Below are positions 6,273-13,861 of a stretch of 18,309 nucleotides of DNA, piece after piece (position 1 is the stretch's first letter; each line of letters starts with the position of its first letter). The DNA is taken from NCBI GenBank assembly GCA_964642045.1, contig CAZXLZ010000022.1:1-18309 (forward strand). Direction: 5' to 3'. A program made the translations under genes and the position numbers. The stretch is from RGIG5057 sp964642045. Its GTDB lineage: Bacteria; Bacillota; Clostridia; TANB77; CAG-465. Under the pieces are notes generated by a model. That model ran no database searches. It was given only the letters and a program-made list of their open reading frames with translations, and was not told where the DNA came from.

Positions 6273-7163
6273 TTGAAAATTTACGCTAAAATTATAAATG
6301 CACTCCCTGAAAATAAATATATAGCAGTAGATGAAAATGCAGTTTCATATACTGCTATATGTTCAGGTAGTATAAAAAAAGAGAAGATTTATGTCGGGGA
6401 TTTTGTAAATATAGAAAAATCTAATGATGCATATATAATAAAAAAAGTTTGTCAAAGGAAAAATTCTTTTATAAGGCCTAGAGTAGCTAATATAGATTAT
6501 ATGGTTTTATGTATAAGCCTTAGCATGCCAGAGCCAGATTTTATGCTTCTTGATAAACAAATTATAATGTGTAAAAAATGCAGTATAGAGCCAATTATTT
6601 GCCTTACTAAGATGGATTTACTAAATAGAAAAAATAAGTATGTTTTTAGTGCTATAAAAAATGTTTATGAGAAAATAATAGACAAAGTTTGGTATGTATC
6701 TAATAAGAAAATAGAATATAGAATTTTAGAAACTAATTTTGAAAAAGGAAAGACTTATGCGTTTTCAGGAAATTCAGGAGTAGGAAAAACTACAATGATA
6801 TCTAATATTACAAATGAAAAGCTAGATATAGGTAATATTGCACATAAAACAAATAGAGGAAAAAATACAACTAAGCATGTAAGAATATATAATACTAAAA
6901 ATCTTGCATATATAGTAGATACACCAGGTTTTTCAGGATATGATGTTATAGACGTAGAAAAAGATGACTTAAAAAATTTTTATCCCGAATTTTTTGAAGC
7001 AAGCTGTAAATATTTAGATTGCTGTCACGTAAATGAAAGTGATGATGAATGTCAAGTTAAGCAAAAACTAAATAATGGTGAGATCGATATTGGAAGATAC
7101 AAAAGGTATGTAGAGATATATAACATACTTAAAGAAAATGAAAATTATAAATATAAAAGGTGA
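6273..7163 (+). CDS. rsgA: Ribosome small-subunit GTPase RsgA (YloQ/YjeQ)
   Basis: RsgA is a circularly permuted GTPase that checks late maturation of the 30S subunit. The 296-residue protein has an N-terminal OB-fold, then the G4 motif TKMD (112-115) ahead of G1 GNSGVGKT (166-173) and G3 DTPGF (216-220), the permuted order diagnostic of the family. The C-terminal zinc site is present as C245, C250, H252 and C260; the last spacing is two residues longer than the usual C-x4-C-x-H-x5-C. The start is TTG 6273, chosen because AAAGGAG (6256-6262) lies 10 bases before it and the OB-fold begins at once. It follows prkC by 19 bases, and the rpe ribosome site overlaps its stop. Confidence 0.95.
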   Translation: MKIYAKIINALPENKYIAVDENAVSYTAICSGSIKKEKIYVGDFVNIEKSNDAYIIKKVCQRKNSFIRPRVANIDYMVLCISLSMPEPDFMLLDKQIIMCKKCSIEPIICLTKMDLLNRKNKYVFSAIKNVYEKIIDKVWYVSNKKIEYRILETNFEKGKTYAFSGNSGVGKTTMISNITNEKLDIGNIAHKTNRGKNTTKHVRIYNTKNLAYIVDTPGFSGYDVIDVEKDDLKNFYPEFFEASCKYLDCCHVNESDDECQVKQKLNNGEIDIGRYKRYVEIYNILKENENYKYKR

Positions 7164-7168
7164 TAAAT

Positions 7169-7879
7169 GTGGAAAATAAGATAAAAGAGCCTAATATTTC
7201 TGTATCTGTTTTAGGACTAGATAACCAAAATCAAAATGAATTTTTAAAGAAATTAAAGGAAATATCAGAAAAAAATGGATTAGAAAATATAATAATTCAT
7301 TACGATATAATGGATGAAGTTTTTGTTAAATATCAAGGTGTAGACTATATGACCGTGCAAAATGCAAATAAACTTGGATTTTTTACAGATGCACATCTTA
7401 TGGTAGAAGAACCTATGAAATATATTTCAAAGCTTGTAAATCAAGGTGTAAACTCAATAACTGTTCATTATGAAATAGAAAATTTAAATGATGTATTAAT
7501 GCATTTAAATAGATTTAAGCTCCTAAGAAAAATATCAAATATTGGACTAGCTGTAAAATGTGGCACAGATATATCGAATATTCATGAATATTTGTATTTA
7601 GTTGATATGATACTCGTAATGAGTGTAGAACCAGGTCTTGGTGGTCAAAGTTATATGAATGAGGCAAACAATAAATTAAGTATGTTAAAATATACTAATA
7701 AAATTCTTCAAGTAGATGGTGGAGTAAACTTAGATACAATAGATAAAGCTAAAAAAAGTGGAGCAACAAGTTTTGTTGTGGGTTCATATTTAACTAAAGA
7801 TTTAGAAAATTTAGAGGAAAACTTAAGTAAAATATATAGCCGTATAGATAAACCAAAATCTAAAAAAGTTAAGGAGTAA
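7169..7879 (+). CDS. rpe: Ribulose-phosphate 3-epimerase family protein (divergent)
   Basis: Rpe interconverts ribulose 5-phosphate and xylulose 5-phosphate in the pentose phosphate pathway, using a TIM barrel with a metal between two His and two Asp. All four ligands appear to be present: H44 and D46 in HYDIMD, H76 in DAHLM, and D183 in VDGG. The phosphate-binding region LVMSVEPGLGGQSY and the late GSYL are kept. However, the protein departs from the family at several normally strict places: the N-terminal PSIL is SVLG, and the MDGHFVPN loop is MDEVFVKY. Activity is likely, but the substrate may differ. The start is GTG 7169, 5 bases after AAAGGTGA; an in-frame GTG at 7160 lacks a ribosome site. 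The rsgA-rpe order is common in Firmicutes. Confidence 0.82.
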   Translation: MENKIKEPNISVSVLGLDNQNQNEFLKKLKEISEKNGLENIIIHYDIMDEVFVKYQGVDYMTVQNANKLGFFTDAHLMVEEPMKYISKLVNQGVNSITVHYEIENLNDVLMHLNRFKLLRKISNIGLAVKCGTDISNIHEYLYLVDMILVMSVEPGLGGQSYMNEANNKLSMLKYTNKILQVDGGVNLDTIDKAKKSGATSFVVGSYLTKDLENLEENLSKIYSRIDKPKSKKVKE

Positions 7880-7882
7880 TTT

Positions 7883-8449
7883 ATGGAAAAAAATTTAGAA
7901 AATATTTTAGAAGCTATACTTTTTGCACTAGGTAGATATATTAGTTTTAATGAACTTTCAGCTACCTTAAAAGAAGATAGAAGAGATATAGAAAAGGCTG
8001 CTAAAAATCTTTCAGAAAAATATAGTAATAGTTCTCCTATAACTCTTATGTATATAAGAGATGGAATTCAGCTTGCAACAAATAAAGATTATTATAAATA
8101 TGTATCTCTGTTTGTTGAAAACACAAAGAAAGAAACACTTTCAAAAGCTGCTTTAGAAACCTTAACAATAATTGCATATAATCCTAAAATTACAAAATCT
8201 GAAATTGAAAAAATAAGGGGAGTAAATAGCGATTTTGCTGTATCAAAACTTTTAGAATGTGGACTTATAGAAGAGGTAGCAAGGCTTAATCTGCCAGGAA
8301 AACCTGCAGTTTATGCTACATCTGATGAATTTTTAAGGTCTACTGGTATAAAAGATGTATCGGAGCTTCCTGAATATGAAACTTTAAAAGTTAAAGATGA
8401 ACAAATTTTAACATATGAATTAGAGGATAAGAAGGAAAAGTCATGCTAA
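7883..8449 (+). CDS. scpB: Segregation and condensation protein B (ScpB)
   Basis: ScpB is the winged-helix partner that binds the kleisin ScpA and SMC to form the bacterial condensin needed for chromosome segregation. The 188-residue protein has two tandem winged-helix domains. The second contains the family signature LSKAALETLTIIAYNPKIT followed by SEIEKIRGVNSD, and the C-terminal part has LPGKPAVYATSDEFLRSTGI. The acidic tail is usual. An AAGGAG in the end of rpe serves its ATG, 3 bases after the rpe stop. scpA, normally adjacent, is not in this window. The gene overlaps addB by 7 bases, so the two are probably translationally coupled. Confidence 0.95.
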   Translation: MEKNLENILEAILFALGRYISFNELSATLKEDRRDIEKAAKNLSEKYSNSSPITLMYIRDGIQLATNKDYYKYVSLFVENTKKETLSKAALETLTIIAYNPKITKSEIEKIRGVNSDFAVSKLLECGLIEEVARLNLPGKPAVYATSDEFLRSTGIKDVSELPEYETLKVKDEQILTYELEDKKEKSC

Positions 8450-11400
8450 ATTTAGTTATAGGTAAAGCAAAAAATGGAAAATCTGAGTATATAATGGACA
8501 AGATGGATAAATGCGCAGAAGAAGGAAAAAATGTAACTCTTTTTATACCATCTCAAATGCGTATGCTTGCTGAAGAAAAATATATAGCTTGCCAAAATAA
8601 ACCTGGTATTATAAATATAGATTTTACAACTATATCATCTTTTGTAAAAGATTATAATAAGAAACATAATCTTACTCATGGTAAATCGTATATATCTAAA
8701 ATGGACGAGACCGTTATATTAAGTAAGGTTATAGAAGAAAATGAAGATATATTTAAGATATTTAGAAAGTGTAAAAATTTTGAGGGATTTATATCTACTA
8801 CTAGAATATACATGGATCTTCTAAAAAAGAATAATATAACTAAAGAGAAAATATCTAATATTGATAAAAGTGATTATATGATTACTAGTCTAAAATTAGA
8901 TGAAATCTATTTATTATATGAAAAATATGTAAATGTAAAGAAGAATATGGGACTTATAGATTCTGTAGATGATATAGAACTCTTTGTAGATAACTTCCAT
9001 AAAGATAAAGAAGAAATAGAAAAATCAGAAATATTTTTTGATTCATATAACAACTTTAGCATGTCAGAACTTAAATTTATAAATAAACTTTTAGATATGG
9101 AATATAATGTAAATATTGCTATAACAAGCAATATTTTAGATTATGTAGAAGACTCTATAGATGAGATTTTAGACATAAATAAAATGGAGTGTAAATTATC
9201 TGGAAATGAAAATGATATATTTTATGTGTATAATCTAACAGTTTTAAATATTATAAAAATGGCAAAAAAATTAGGTATAGACATAAGTATAAATGATGGA
9301 TATATTAAGTCCGAAGATAAAATAGACAAAAATATACTCTATCTTTCACAAAATTTATTTAATCTAAATATTAATGAAAGAAAAGAAAAAAAAGAACCTG
9401 AAAATATAGATATTATATTTACAACAAATATATATACACAGTTTGAATCTATTGCTGATGATATTGTATATAAAATAAAAAATGAAAATGCTAGATTTTC
9501 AGACTTTGGTATATATACATCTAGCATTTCAGAAATTAGTAATGTCATAAGCAATATATTTATAAAACATAATATTCCATTTCATATGGATCTAGAATAT
9601 AAACTTTCTGACTTTGTAATATATAAATATATATATTATATCTTAAGTATGTGTGTAGGTAAAATAGACTATAATAATTTATTTAATCTTCTTAAACTAA
9701 ATTTATTAGATATAAGTTTAGATGAAATATCCATCTTTGAAAATTACTGTTTAGAGTATAATATAACAGATGAATACAGATTTAAACTTGATATAAAGGA
9801 AAATGATGATTATGATAGTATTCTTCTAAATAATTTAAAAAATAAAATAGTAAATATGTATTTTGAATTAAAAAGTAAGCTTAGTTTGGCTAAAAATTCA
9901 AAAGATATAGTTAAAATAATATATGATCATTTAAGCCAAAATAAAATTTTAGAAAAAGTGCAAAAGATGACTTATGATATGGAAAGTTCTGATGATACAA
10001 AAATTAAGTATTATGCTTCTTTAAACAAGCCACTTTTTGATAGTATATGCGAAATATTTGATAGTATATGTAAAGTATATGATAAAATGAATGTAAAAAA
10101 ATTCTTTAAGATATTTAAATCTATTGCATCAGATATAACTAAAAAATCTATTCCTGAAACAATGGATGAAGTGGAGCTGTTAGATATTAATGTATCAAAA
10201 ACTTCACCTAAGAAATACATATATTTTACATCTGTAAATGAAGGCAAAATGCCACTTAGTGTAAAAGAGGATATAATATTTTCTGATAGAGATTTGAAGC
10301 TTTTAAAGAGTAAATATGATTTAAGTTTTAAAGAGGATAGTATATCTAAAATAGCTATGCAAAATTATAATATTTATGAGGCTGTGCTTACAGCTAAGGA
10401 AAAAATATCTTTTTATTATTTAGCCTCTAACGCAGATGGAAGCAGTTTAAGACCATCTAGTGTTATTAATTATATAAAAGACATATTTGATATAAAAGAA
10501 AAGTTATATGATGAAAATAAAACTATAACTTACGAAAATTTGGCAATGAAGTTAAGTAATAATGTAATTAATGAGGCAAAAATAGACGAAGAAACTCTTG
10601 CTATATATGAAAGTTTATTAGAAAGTGAGAAGTTTAAAGCTCCTGCTTCATATATAAGACATGATGATAATCTTTCAAAGGAAAGTTTAGATAAGCTGTA
10701 TAGGGATAATAGCATAACATCAAGTGTATCTAAAATAGAACAATTTAAGAGATGTCCTTTTTCATATTTTATGAAATATGGTCTAAATTTAAAGGAAAGG
10801 AAAGTATATAAAATTACATCACTTGATCTTGGAAGTTTTATGCATAATGTATTAGAGAGGTTTTCTAGATACCTTGTATATGAAAATATTTCATGGAATA
10901 TGATTTTAGACGATGAAAAATATACAGAGGTTTTAGATAAAATAATAGAAGAAATCTTAGAGAAAGATTTTAATAAGCATAAAGAAAGTATAAAATATGC
11001 TATTTTAGAAAGAAAACTTAAAGTTTCTATGAAAAAAGCAGTAAATATTATAGCCAAAGGATTTGTTCAAAGCGATTTTGAGCCATTTGCTTATGAACTT
11101 GAATTTTCTGATTACTCTGAGTATAAACCAATTGAGATAGAGTTATCAAAAGAAAAGAAGGTAAGACTTGTTGGTAAAATAGACAGAGTAGACGTAGCTA
11201 AAATAGAGGAAAATAGTTATGTAAGAATTGTAGATTATAAATCTAGTGCAAAAGATTTAACTATTGATGATGTTAAAGAGGGGATTTCTCTTCAGCTTAT
11301 GACATATATTTCTGCATTTATTGAAAATTCTAAAGAAAATAATATAAAACCTGCAGGTGTTATGTATTTTAATCTATCAGATAAGTTTTTAAAGCTTAGT

Positions 11401-11751
11401 GAATACATAAAAGATGAAAGTAAGATAGAATCAAAGATTATAGAATCCTTAAGAATGAAAGGTATATTTTTAAGTGATATAAAAGTTTTAGAGATTATGG
11501 ATAAAAAGCTTGAGAGTCAAGATAGACTTATAAACGTATCATCAAGATCTATTAAAAACTCAAAGAGTTCTAAGAGTCTTCTAAATGAAGATGAGTTTGA
11601 TAATATAATTAAGAATATGAAGCATATTTTAAAAGATATATTAAATGAAATAGTAGTAGAAGGAAATGTAAAAATAGAGCCAAACAGTAAAGTAGATCCA
11701 TGTAAATACTGCGTATATGGATCAATATGTAGAAAAGAGAATATGTGTTAA
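8443..11751 (+). CDS. addB: AddAB helicase-nuclease subunit B (AddB)
   Basis: AddB, with AddA, processes double-strand DNA ends for recombination and provides one nuclease active site. The 1102 residues fit the usual size (about 1100-1170). The N-terminus has an ATP-binding GKAKNGKS in the Walker-A position. The C-terminal RecB-type nuclease domain has GKIDRVD (Asp914), VDYKSS (Asp931, Lys933) and SLQLMTY. The 4Fe-4S cluster ligands typical of AddB are present: Cys771 in FKRCPFSYF and C1087, C1090, C1096 near the end in DPCKYCVYGSIC. The start overlaps the scpB end. It closes the operon before a strong terminator. addA, usually next door, is absent from the window, so it must lie elsewhere or the protein works alone; the intact motifs argue for function. 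Confidence 0.92.
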   Translation: MLNLVIGKAKNGKSEYIMDKMDKCAEEGKNVTLFIPSQMRMLAEEKYIACQNKPGIINIDFTTISSFVKDYNKKHNLTHGKSYISKMDETVILSKVIEENEDIFKIFRKCKNFEGFISTTRIYMDLLKKNNITKEKISNIDKSDYMITSLKLDEIYLLYEKYVNVKKNMGLIDSVDDIELFVDNFHKDKEEIEKSEIFFDSYNNFSMSELKFINKLLDMEYNVNIAITSNILDYVEDSIDEILDINKMECKLSGNENDIFYVYNLTVLNIIKMAKKLGIDISINDGYIKSEDKIDKNILYLSQNLFNLNINERKEKKEPENIDIIFTTNIYTQFESIADDIVYKIKNENARFSDFGIYTSSISEISNVISNIFIKHNIPFHMDLEYKLSDFVIYKYIYYILSMCVGKIDYNNLFNLLKLNLLDISLDEISIFENYCLEYNITDEYRFKLDIKENDDYDSILLNNLKNKIVNMYFELKSKLSLAKNSKDIVKIIYDHLSQNKILEKVQKMTYDMESSDDTKIKYYASLNKPLFDSICEIFDSICKVYDKMNVKKFFKIFKSIASDITKKSIPETMDEVELLDINVSKTSPKKYIYFTSVNEGKMPLSVKEDIIFSDRDLKLLKSKYDLSFKEDSISKIAMQNYNIYEAVLTAKEKISFYYLASNADGSSLRPSSVINYIKDIFDIKEKLYDENKTITYENLAMKLSNNVINEAKIDEETLAIYESLLESEKFKAPASYIRHDDNLSKESLDKLYRDNSITSSVSKIEQFKRCPFSYFMKYGLNLKERKVYKITSLDLGSFMHNVLERFSRYLVYENISWNMILDDEKYTEVLDKIIEEILEKDFNKHKESIKYAILERKLKVSMKKAVNIIAKGFVQSDFEPFAYELEFSDYSEYKPIEIELSKEKKVRLVGKIDRVDVAKIEENSYVRIVDYKSSAKDLTIDDVKEGISLQLMTYISAFIENSKENNIKPAGVMYFNLSDKFLKLSEYIKDESKIESKIIESLRMKGIFLSDIKVLEIMDKKLESQDRLINVSSRSIKNSKSSKSLLNEDEFDNIIKNMKHILKDILNEIVVEGNVKIEPNSKVDPCKYCVYGSICRKENMC

Positions 11752-11761
11752 ATATAGATGT

Positions 11762-11792
11762 AAAAAATGTTGAGGTTATCCTCAACATTTTT
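11762..11792. terminator. Bidirectional terminator between addB and the DUF3137 gene
   Basis: A 13-bp stem (AAAAATGTTGAGG at 11763-11775 with CCTCAACATTTTT at 11780-11792) closes a TTAT loop. A and T outer arms let it act on both strands. It overlaps the stop codon of the minus-strand gene at 11791. Confidence 0.9.
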
Positions 11793-12684
11793 ATATATAT
11801 GTCTCATCAACAGTCTTATTTAAAAGCTTGCAAAAATCAAGAGTGAAGTTTATTATGTTATAATATTTTTCTAAAGTTTGCTTGTCAAGAGAAGACTTAA
11901 AAGTATTTGGCTCAAACATCTGTCCAGTTTTAAATCTAACATATATGTGATTTTGCTTTAATGTTATTTCAAATACTATTTTATACTTTTCTTTAAAATC
12001 TATAAGAAGATTCATTATATCAGACGTAAAAATTTGCATTGCAACAATCTTGTCTTTAGCATAAACATCGAAATGTTTCTCGAATTCAGCGCTATCCATG
12101 TTAAGTCTTTCTTTTTTATTAAATAATTTTCCAATAAACTTAGCATCTGTGCGTAATTTTATAGTATCATTAAATTTTTTTGGAGATTCAATATCTGCAA
12201 ATAGTCCATGAAATAGGGTAGTGGTTTTTCTATGTCCATCACTATCAGTTGATTCATCCTGCGTGTGTACTTCGGCCATTTTAACTTTAAAATTATTATC
12301 TATCACGCCTTCTATATAATCATCAGAACTATATAAATCATATCTTTCAAATTCAGCATTATTATATGAGTAGCTATCAATTTTTCCTTGTGGCATATAT
12401 GATAAGTTTTCATCGTAAGTTTTAATAAATGTTCTAATAACAGTATTTTTAAATACAAGTGTATATTTAGAGTTAAATTTAACAATTAAAGTTCCTATAA
12501 AGATAGGTACAACTATAAGTAGAAAATTAACTGATTTAAATATAATAGCCCAAAGTATAAAGATTGAAATTCCGACAAAGATAGATATTACATAGCCTTT
12601 TTTATCTTTTTTTCTTTCAGACTCAAGATTATCATTTGATTCATTATATACTTTTTCATATATTTCTTCAAAACTTTTCTTCAT
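11791..12684 (-). CDS. DUF3137-family membrane protein, LemA partner
   Basis: This 297-residue protein resembles the DUF3137 family, often encoded directly after lemA; the function is unknown. A charged N-terminal helix is followed by two close membrane spans at about residues 30-49 and 53-69 and a long cytosolic domain. Recognisable features include the GLFADIESPKKFND segment and the FNKKERLNMDSAEFEKHFDVY segment that follows, typical of the family. An in-frame TTG at 12696 exists, but ATG 12684 is preferred because AAGG lies about 12 bases before it and the TTG would sit against that site. It starts 4 bases after the lemA stop, so the two form one transcript. The pair is usually linked to envelope or stress roles, but this is unproven. 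Confidence 0.82.
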   Translation of the reverse strand: MKKSFEEIYEKVYNESNDNLESERKKDKKGYVISIFVGISIFILWAIIFKSVNFLLIVVPIFIGTLIVKFNSKYTLVFKNTVIRTFIKTYDENLSYMPQGKIDSYSYNNAEFERYDLYSSDDYIEGVIDNNFKVKMAEVHTQDESTDSDGHRKTTTLFHGLFADIESPKKFNDTIKLRTDAKFIGKLFNKKERLNMDSAEFEKHFDVYAKDKIVAMQIFTSDIMNLLIDFKEKYKIVFEITLKQNHIYVRFKTGQMFEPNTFKSSLDKQTLEKYYNIINFTLDFCKLLNKTVDETYI

Positions 12685-12688
12685 AAAT

Positions 12689-13237
12689 CTATCCAACCTT
12701 ATTATCCAAATCTACTTTTATATTTGATTTTTCATTTTCTTCTATACTAAATAAATTTGCACTTTTAAATCCAAAAATATTTGCCAGTATATTAATAGGG
12801 AAAATCGATATTTTTGTATTATAACTTGTAACCTCACTATTATAGATTCTTCTTGCTGCTTGAAGCTGACTTTCAAGTTTTATAAGATTCTTCTGGAGAT
12901 TTAAAAACTGCTTATCTGCCTTTAAATCAGGATAATTTTCAGCAATCATAAGAACTTTATCACACTCTTTATTTAATTTAGAGCCATCTTCTAGACTTTT
13001 ATTAGAAGCAAGATATTTATTTCTCATATCAATTATTTTAGTAAGTGTTTCTTCTTCATGTTTAGCATATCCTTTTACACATTCTACAAGGTTAGGTATT
13101 AAGTCAAATCTTTGCTTTAAGTATACATCTATTGTAGATAACGCTTGCTCCATTTTCTTTTTTAAATTTACTACTGAGTTATACTCATATATTATAAATA
13201 TAATTAAAACTATTAGAATTATAATTAATGCTAGCAT
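12689..13237 (-). CDS. lemA: LemA family membrane protein
   Basis: LemA proteins are anchored by one N-terminal membrane helix and expose a long helical bundle; the biochemical role is not settled. The 182 residues show the helix at about 2-17 (ALIIILIVLIIFIIYEY), then the conserved segment VYLKQRFDLIPNLVECVKGY, LxK-rich coiled helices, and a C-terminal segment LQAARRIYNSEVTSYN ending with the family IFPINILANIFGF motif. The length is normal (about 180-190). AGGAGG lies 5-6 bases before the ATG. It is first in a two-gene minus-strand unit with the DUF3137 gene and has its own promoter at 13262-13290. Confidence 0.95.
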   Translation of the reverse strand: MLALIIILIVLIIFIIYEYNSVVNLKKKMEQALSTIDVYLKQRFDLIPNLVECVKGYAKHEEETLTKIIDMRNKYLASNKSLEDGSKLNKECDKVLMIAENYPDLKADKQFLNLQKNLIKLESQLQAARRIYNSEVTSYNTKISIFPINILANIFGFKSANLFSIEENEKSNIKVDLDNKVG

Positions 13238-13261
13238 ACTTCCTCCTTATACATTACTAAA

Positions 13262-13290
13262 ATATTACCATAATAATCTAAAATATACAA
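13262..13290 (-). promoter_or_regulatory. Promoter of the lemA-DUF3137 unit
   Basis: On the minus strand the -35 TTGTAT (13290-13285), a 17-base spacer and the -10 TAATAT (13267-13262) with an extended TG two bases upstream make a plausible vegetative promoter. The start site would lie near 13255, roughly 18 bases before the lemA ATG. Confidence 0.6.
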
Positions 13291-13321
13291 GTAAAATATA
13301 AGTATATGTTTTATGGCATAT

Positions 13322-13354
13322 AAAAAGCTCCCTGATAAAAATATATCAGAGAGC
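13322..13354 (-). terminator. Terminator of the small unknown gene 13366-13650
   Basis: Read on the minus strand, GCTCTCTGATA pairs with TATCAGGGAGC (one G-U wobble) around a TTTT loop and is followed by five T. It stops transcripts of the 13366-13650 gene before they reach the lemA promoter. Confidence 0.88.
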
Positions 13355-13365
13355 AATTTTAGCTC

Positions 13366-13650
13366 TTAAGCTATTTTTTCAATTTCTACGACTTTGGTCG
13401 AGTAAATATCTACTCCAGGCTCATTACCGTCAGACATCAATACAAAATGCATTGAAAATCCAACCGAAATTCCTTCACTGAGCTCAGGGTCGAACTCAAT
13501 ATCTTTCATTTCCTCTGTTCCTTCGCCATCATAGCCATATATTTCATGGTCAGAACTCCTCGAGAAAAAGTACCGACCATTTTCTTGGCTAATTACATAG
13601 GTTGAGCCAGACTGTGTTTTCACTTTTAAGTTTTCTGTTATTGTTGTCAT
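13366..13650 (-). CDS. Small acidic hypothetical protein, 94 residues
   Basis: I do not recognise this protein. It is soluble, acidic and predicted mostly beta: VKTQSGSTYVISQENGRYFF, a DHEIYGYDGEGTEEM turn, ISVGFSMHFVLM and a final STKVVEIEKI strand. There is no signal peptide, membrane segment or known motif. An in-frame ATG five codons upstream is not used, because GGAGGAAG lies at the correct distance from ATG 13650 (codons MTTITENLK). It has a consensus promoter, a leader of about 80 bases with a 19-base palindrome, and its own terminator: a self-contained regulated unit. Its base composition is richer in G and C than its neighbours, which hints at transfer. It does not share the WRP/PAGFIP core of the small proteins at the left end. 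Confidence 0.75.
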   Translation of the reverse strand: MTTITENLKVKTQSGSTYVISQENGRYFFSRSSDHEIYGYDGEGTEEMKDIEFDPELSEGISVGFSMHFVLMSDGNEPGVDIYSTKVVEIEKIA

Positions 13651-13669
13651 ATGTGCTTCCTCCATACAA

Positions 13670-13688
13670 TTGACAGTAGTACTGTCAA
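13670..13688. promoter_or_regulatory. 19-base palindrome, probable operator or leader hairpin
   Basis: TTGACAGTAGTACTGTCAA is a perfect 9-1-9 inverted repeat lying in the leader, about 20 bases before the start codon and about 43 bases after the predicted start site of the 13366-13650 gene. It lies close to the ribosome site, so a bound repressor could block elongation, or the RNA hairpin could affect translation. I cannot assign it to a regulator family: it has the 7-1-7 geometry of Fur-type boxes but not their bases. Confidence 0.55.
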
Positions 13689-13737
13689 AATTTTTGTTTT
13701 AGTTTTACCATTACCTTTAACTTTTTTTACAAATATA

Positions 13738-13766
13738 ATTATACCACAAAAATAATATTATGTCAA
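13738..13766 (-). promoter_or_regulatory. Consensus promoter of the small unknown gene 13366-13650
   Basis: The minus strand reads TTGACA (13766-13761), exactly 17 bases, then TATAAT (13743-13738) with an extended TG. Both hexamers match the sigma-A consensus perfectly, making this the strongest-looking promoter in the window, which suggests high expression limited by a repressor. Confidence 0.85.
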
Positions 13767-13811
13767 TTATTTGGTTGTAATTCAACTATAAATAAGATAC
13801 TAATAATTTAT

Positions 13812-13840
13812 TTGTCTAACTTACATATATGTGATATAAT
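13812..13840 (+). promoter_or_regulatory. Promoter of the O-antigen-ligase-like gene
   Basis: The -35 TTGTCT (13812-13817), a 17-base spacer and the -10 TATAAT (13835-13840) with TG at 13832-13833 form a good vegetative promoter. The leader before ATG 13862 is only about 15 bases. Confidence 0.75.
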
Positions 13841-13861
13841 TTAAGTAATTTAGGAGTGAGC

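Noticed and set aside
10530..11057. Minus-strand 175-codon frame inside addB
   Set aside because: Shadow of the addB coding strand; addB carries conserved nuclease and Fe-S motifs over this region.
13670..13688. Fur, PerR or LexA box
   Set aside because: Geometry fits 7-1-7 symmetry but the bases do not match the ATAAT-type or GAAC-type consensus, so no regulator was named.
13811..13820. GTCTAAC resembling the second end of the IS element
   Set aside because: Only seven bases match, without the rest of the terminal repeat; it coincides with the -35 region of a promoter.
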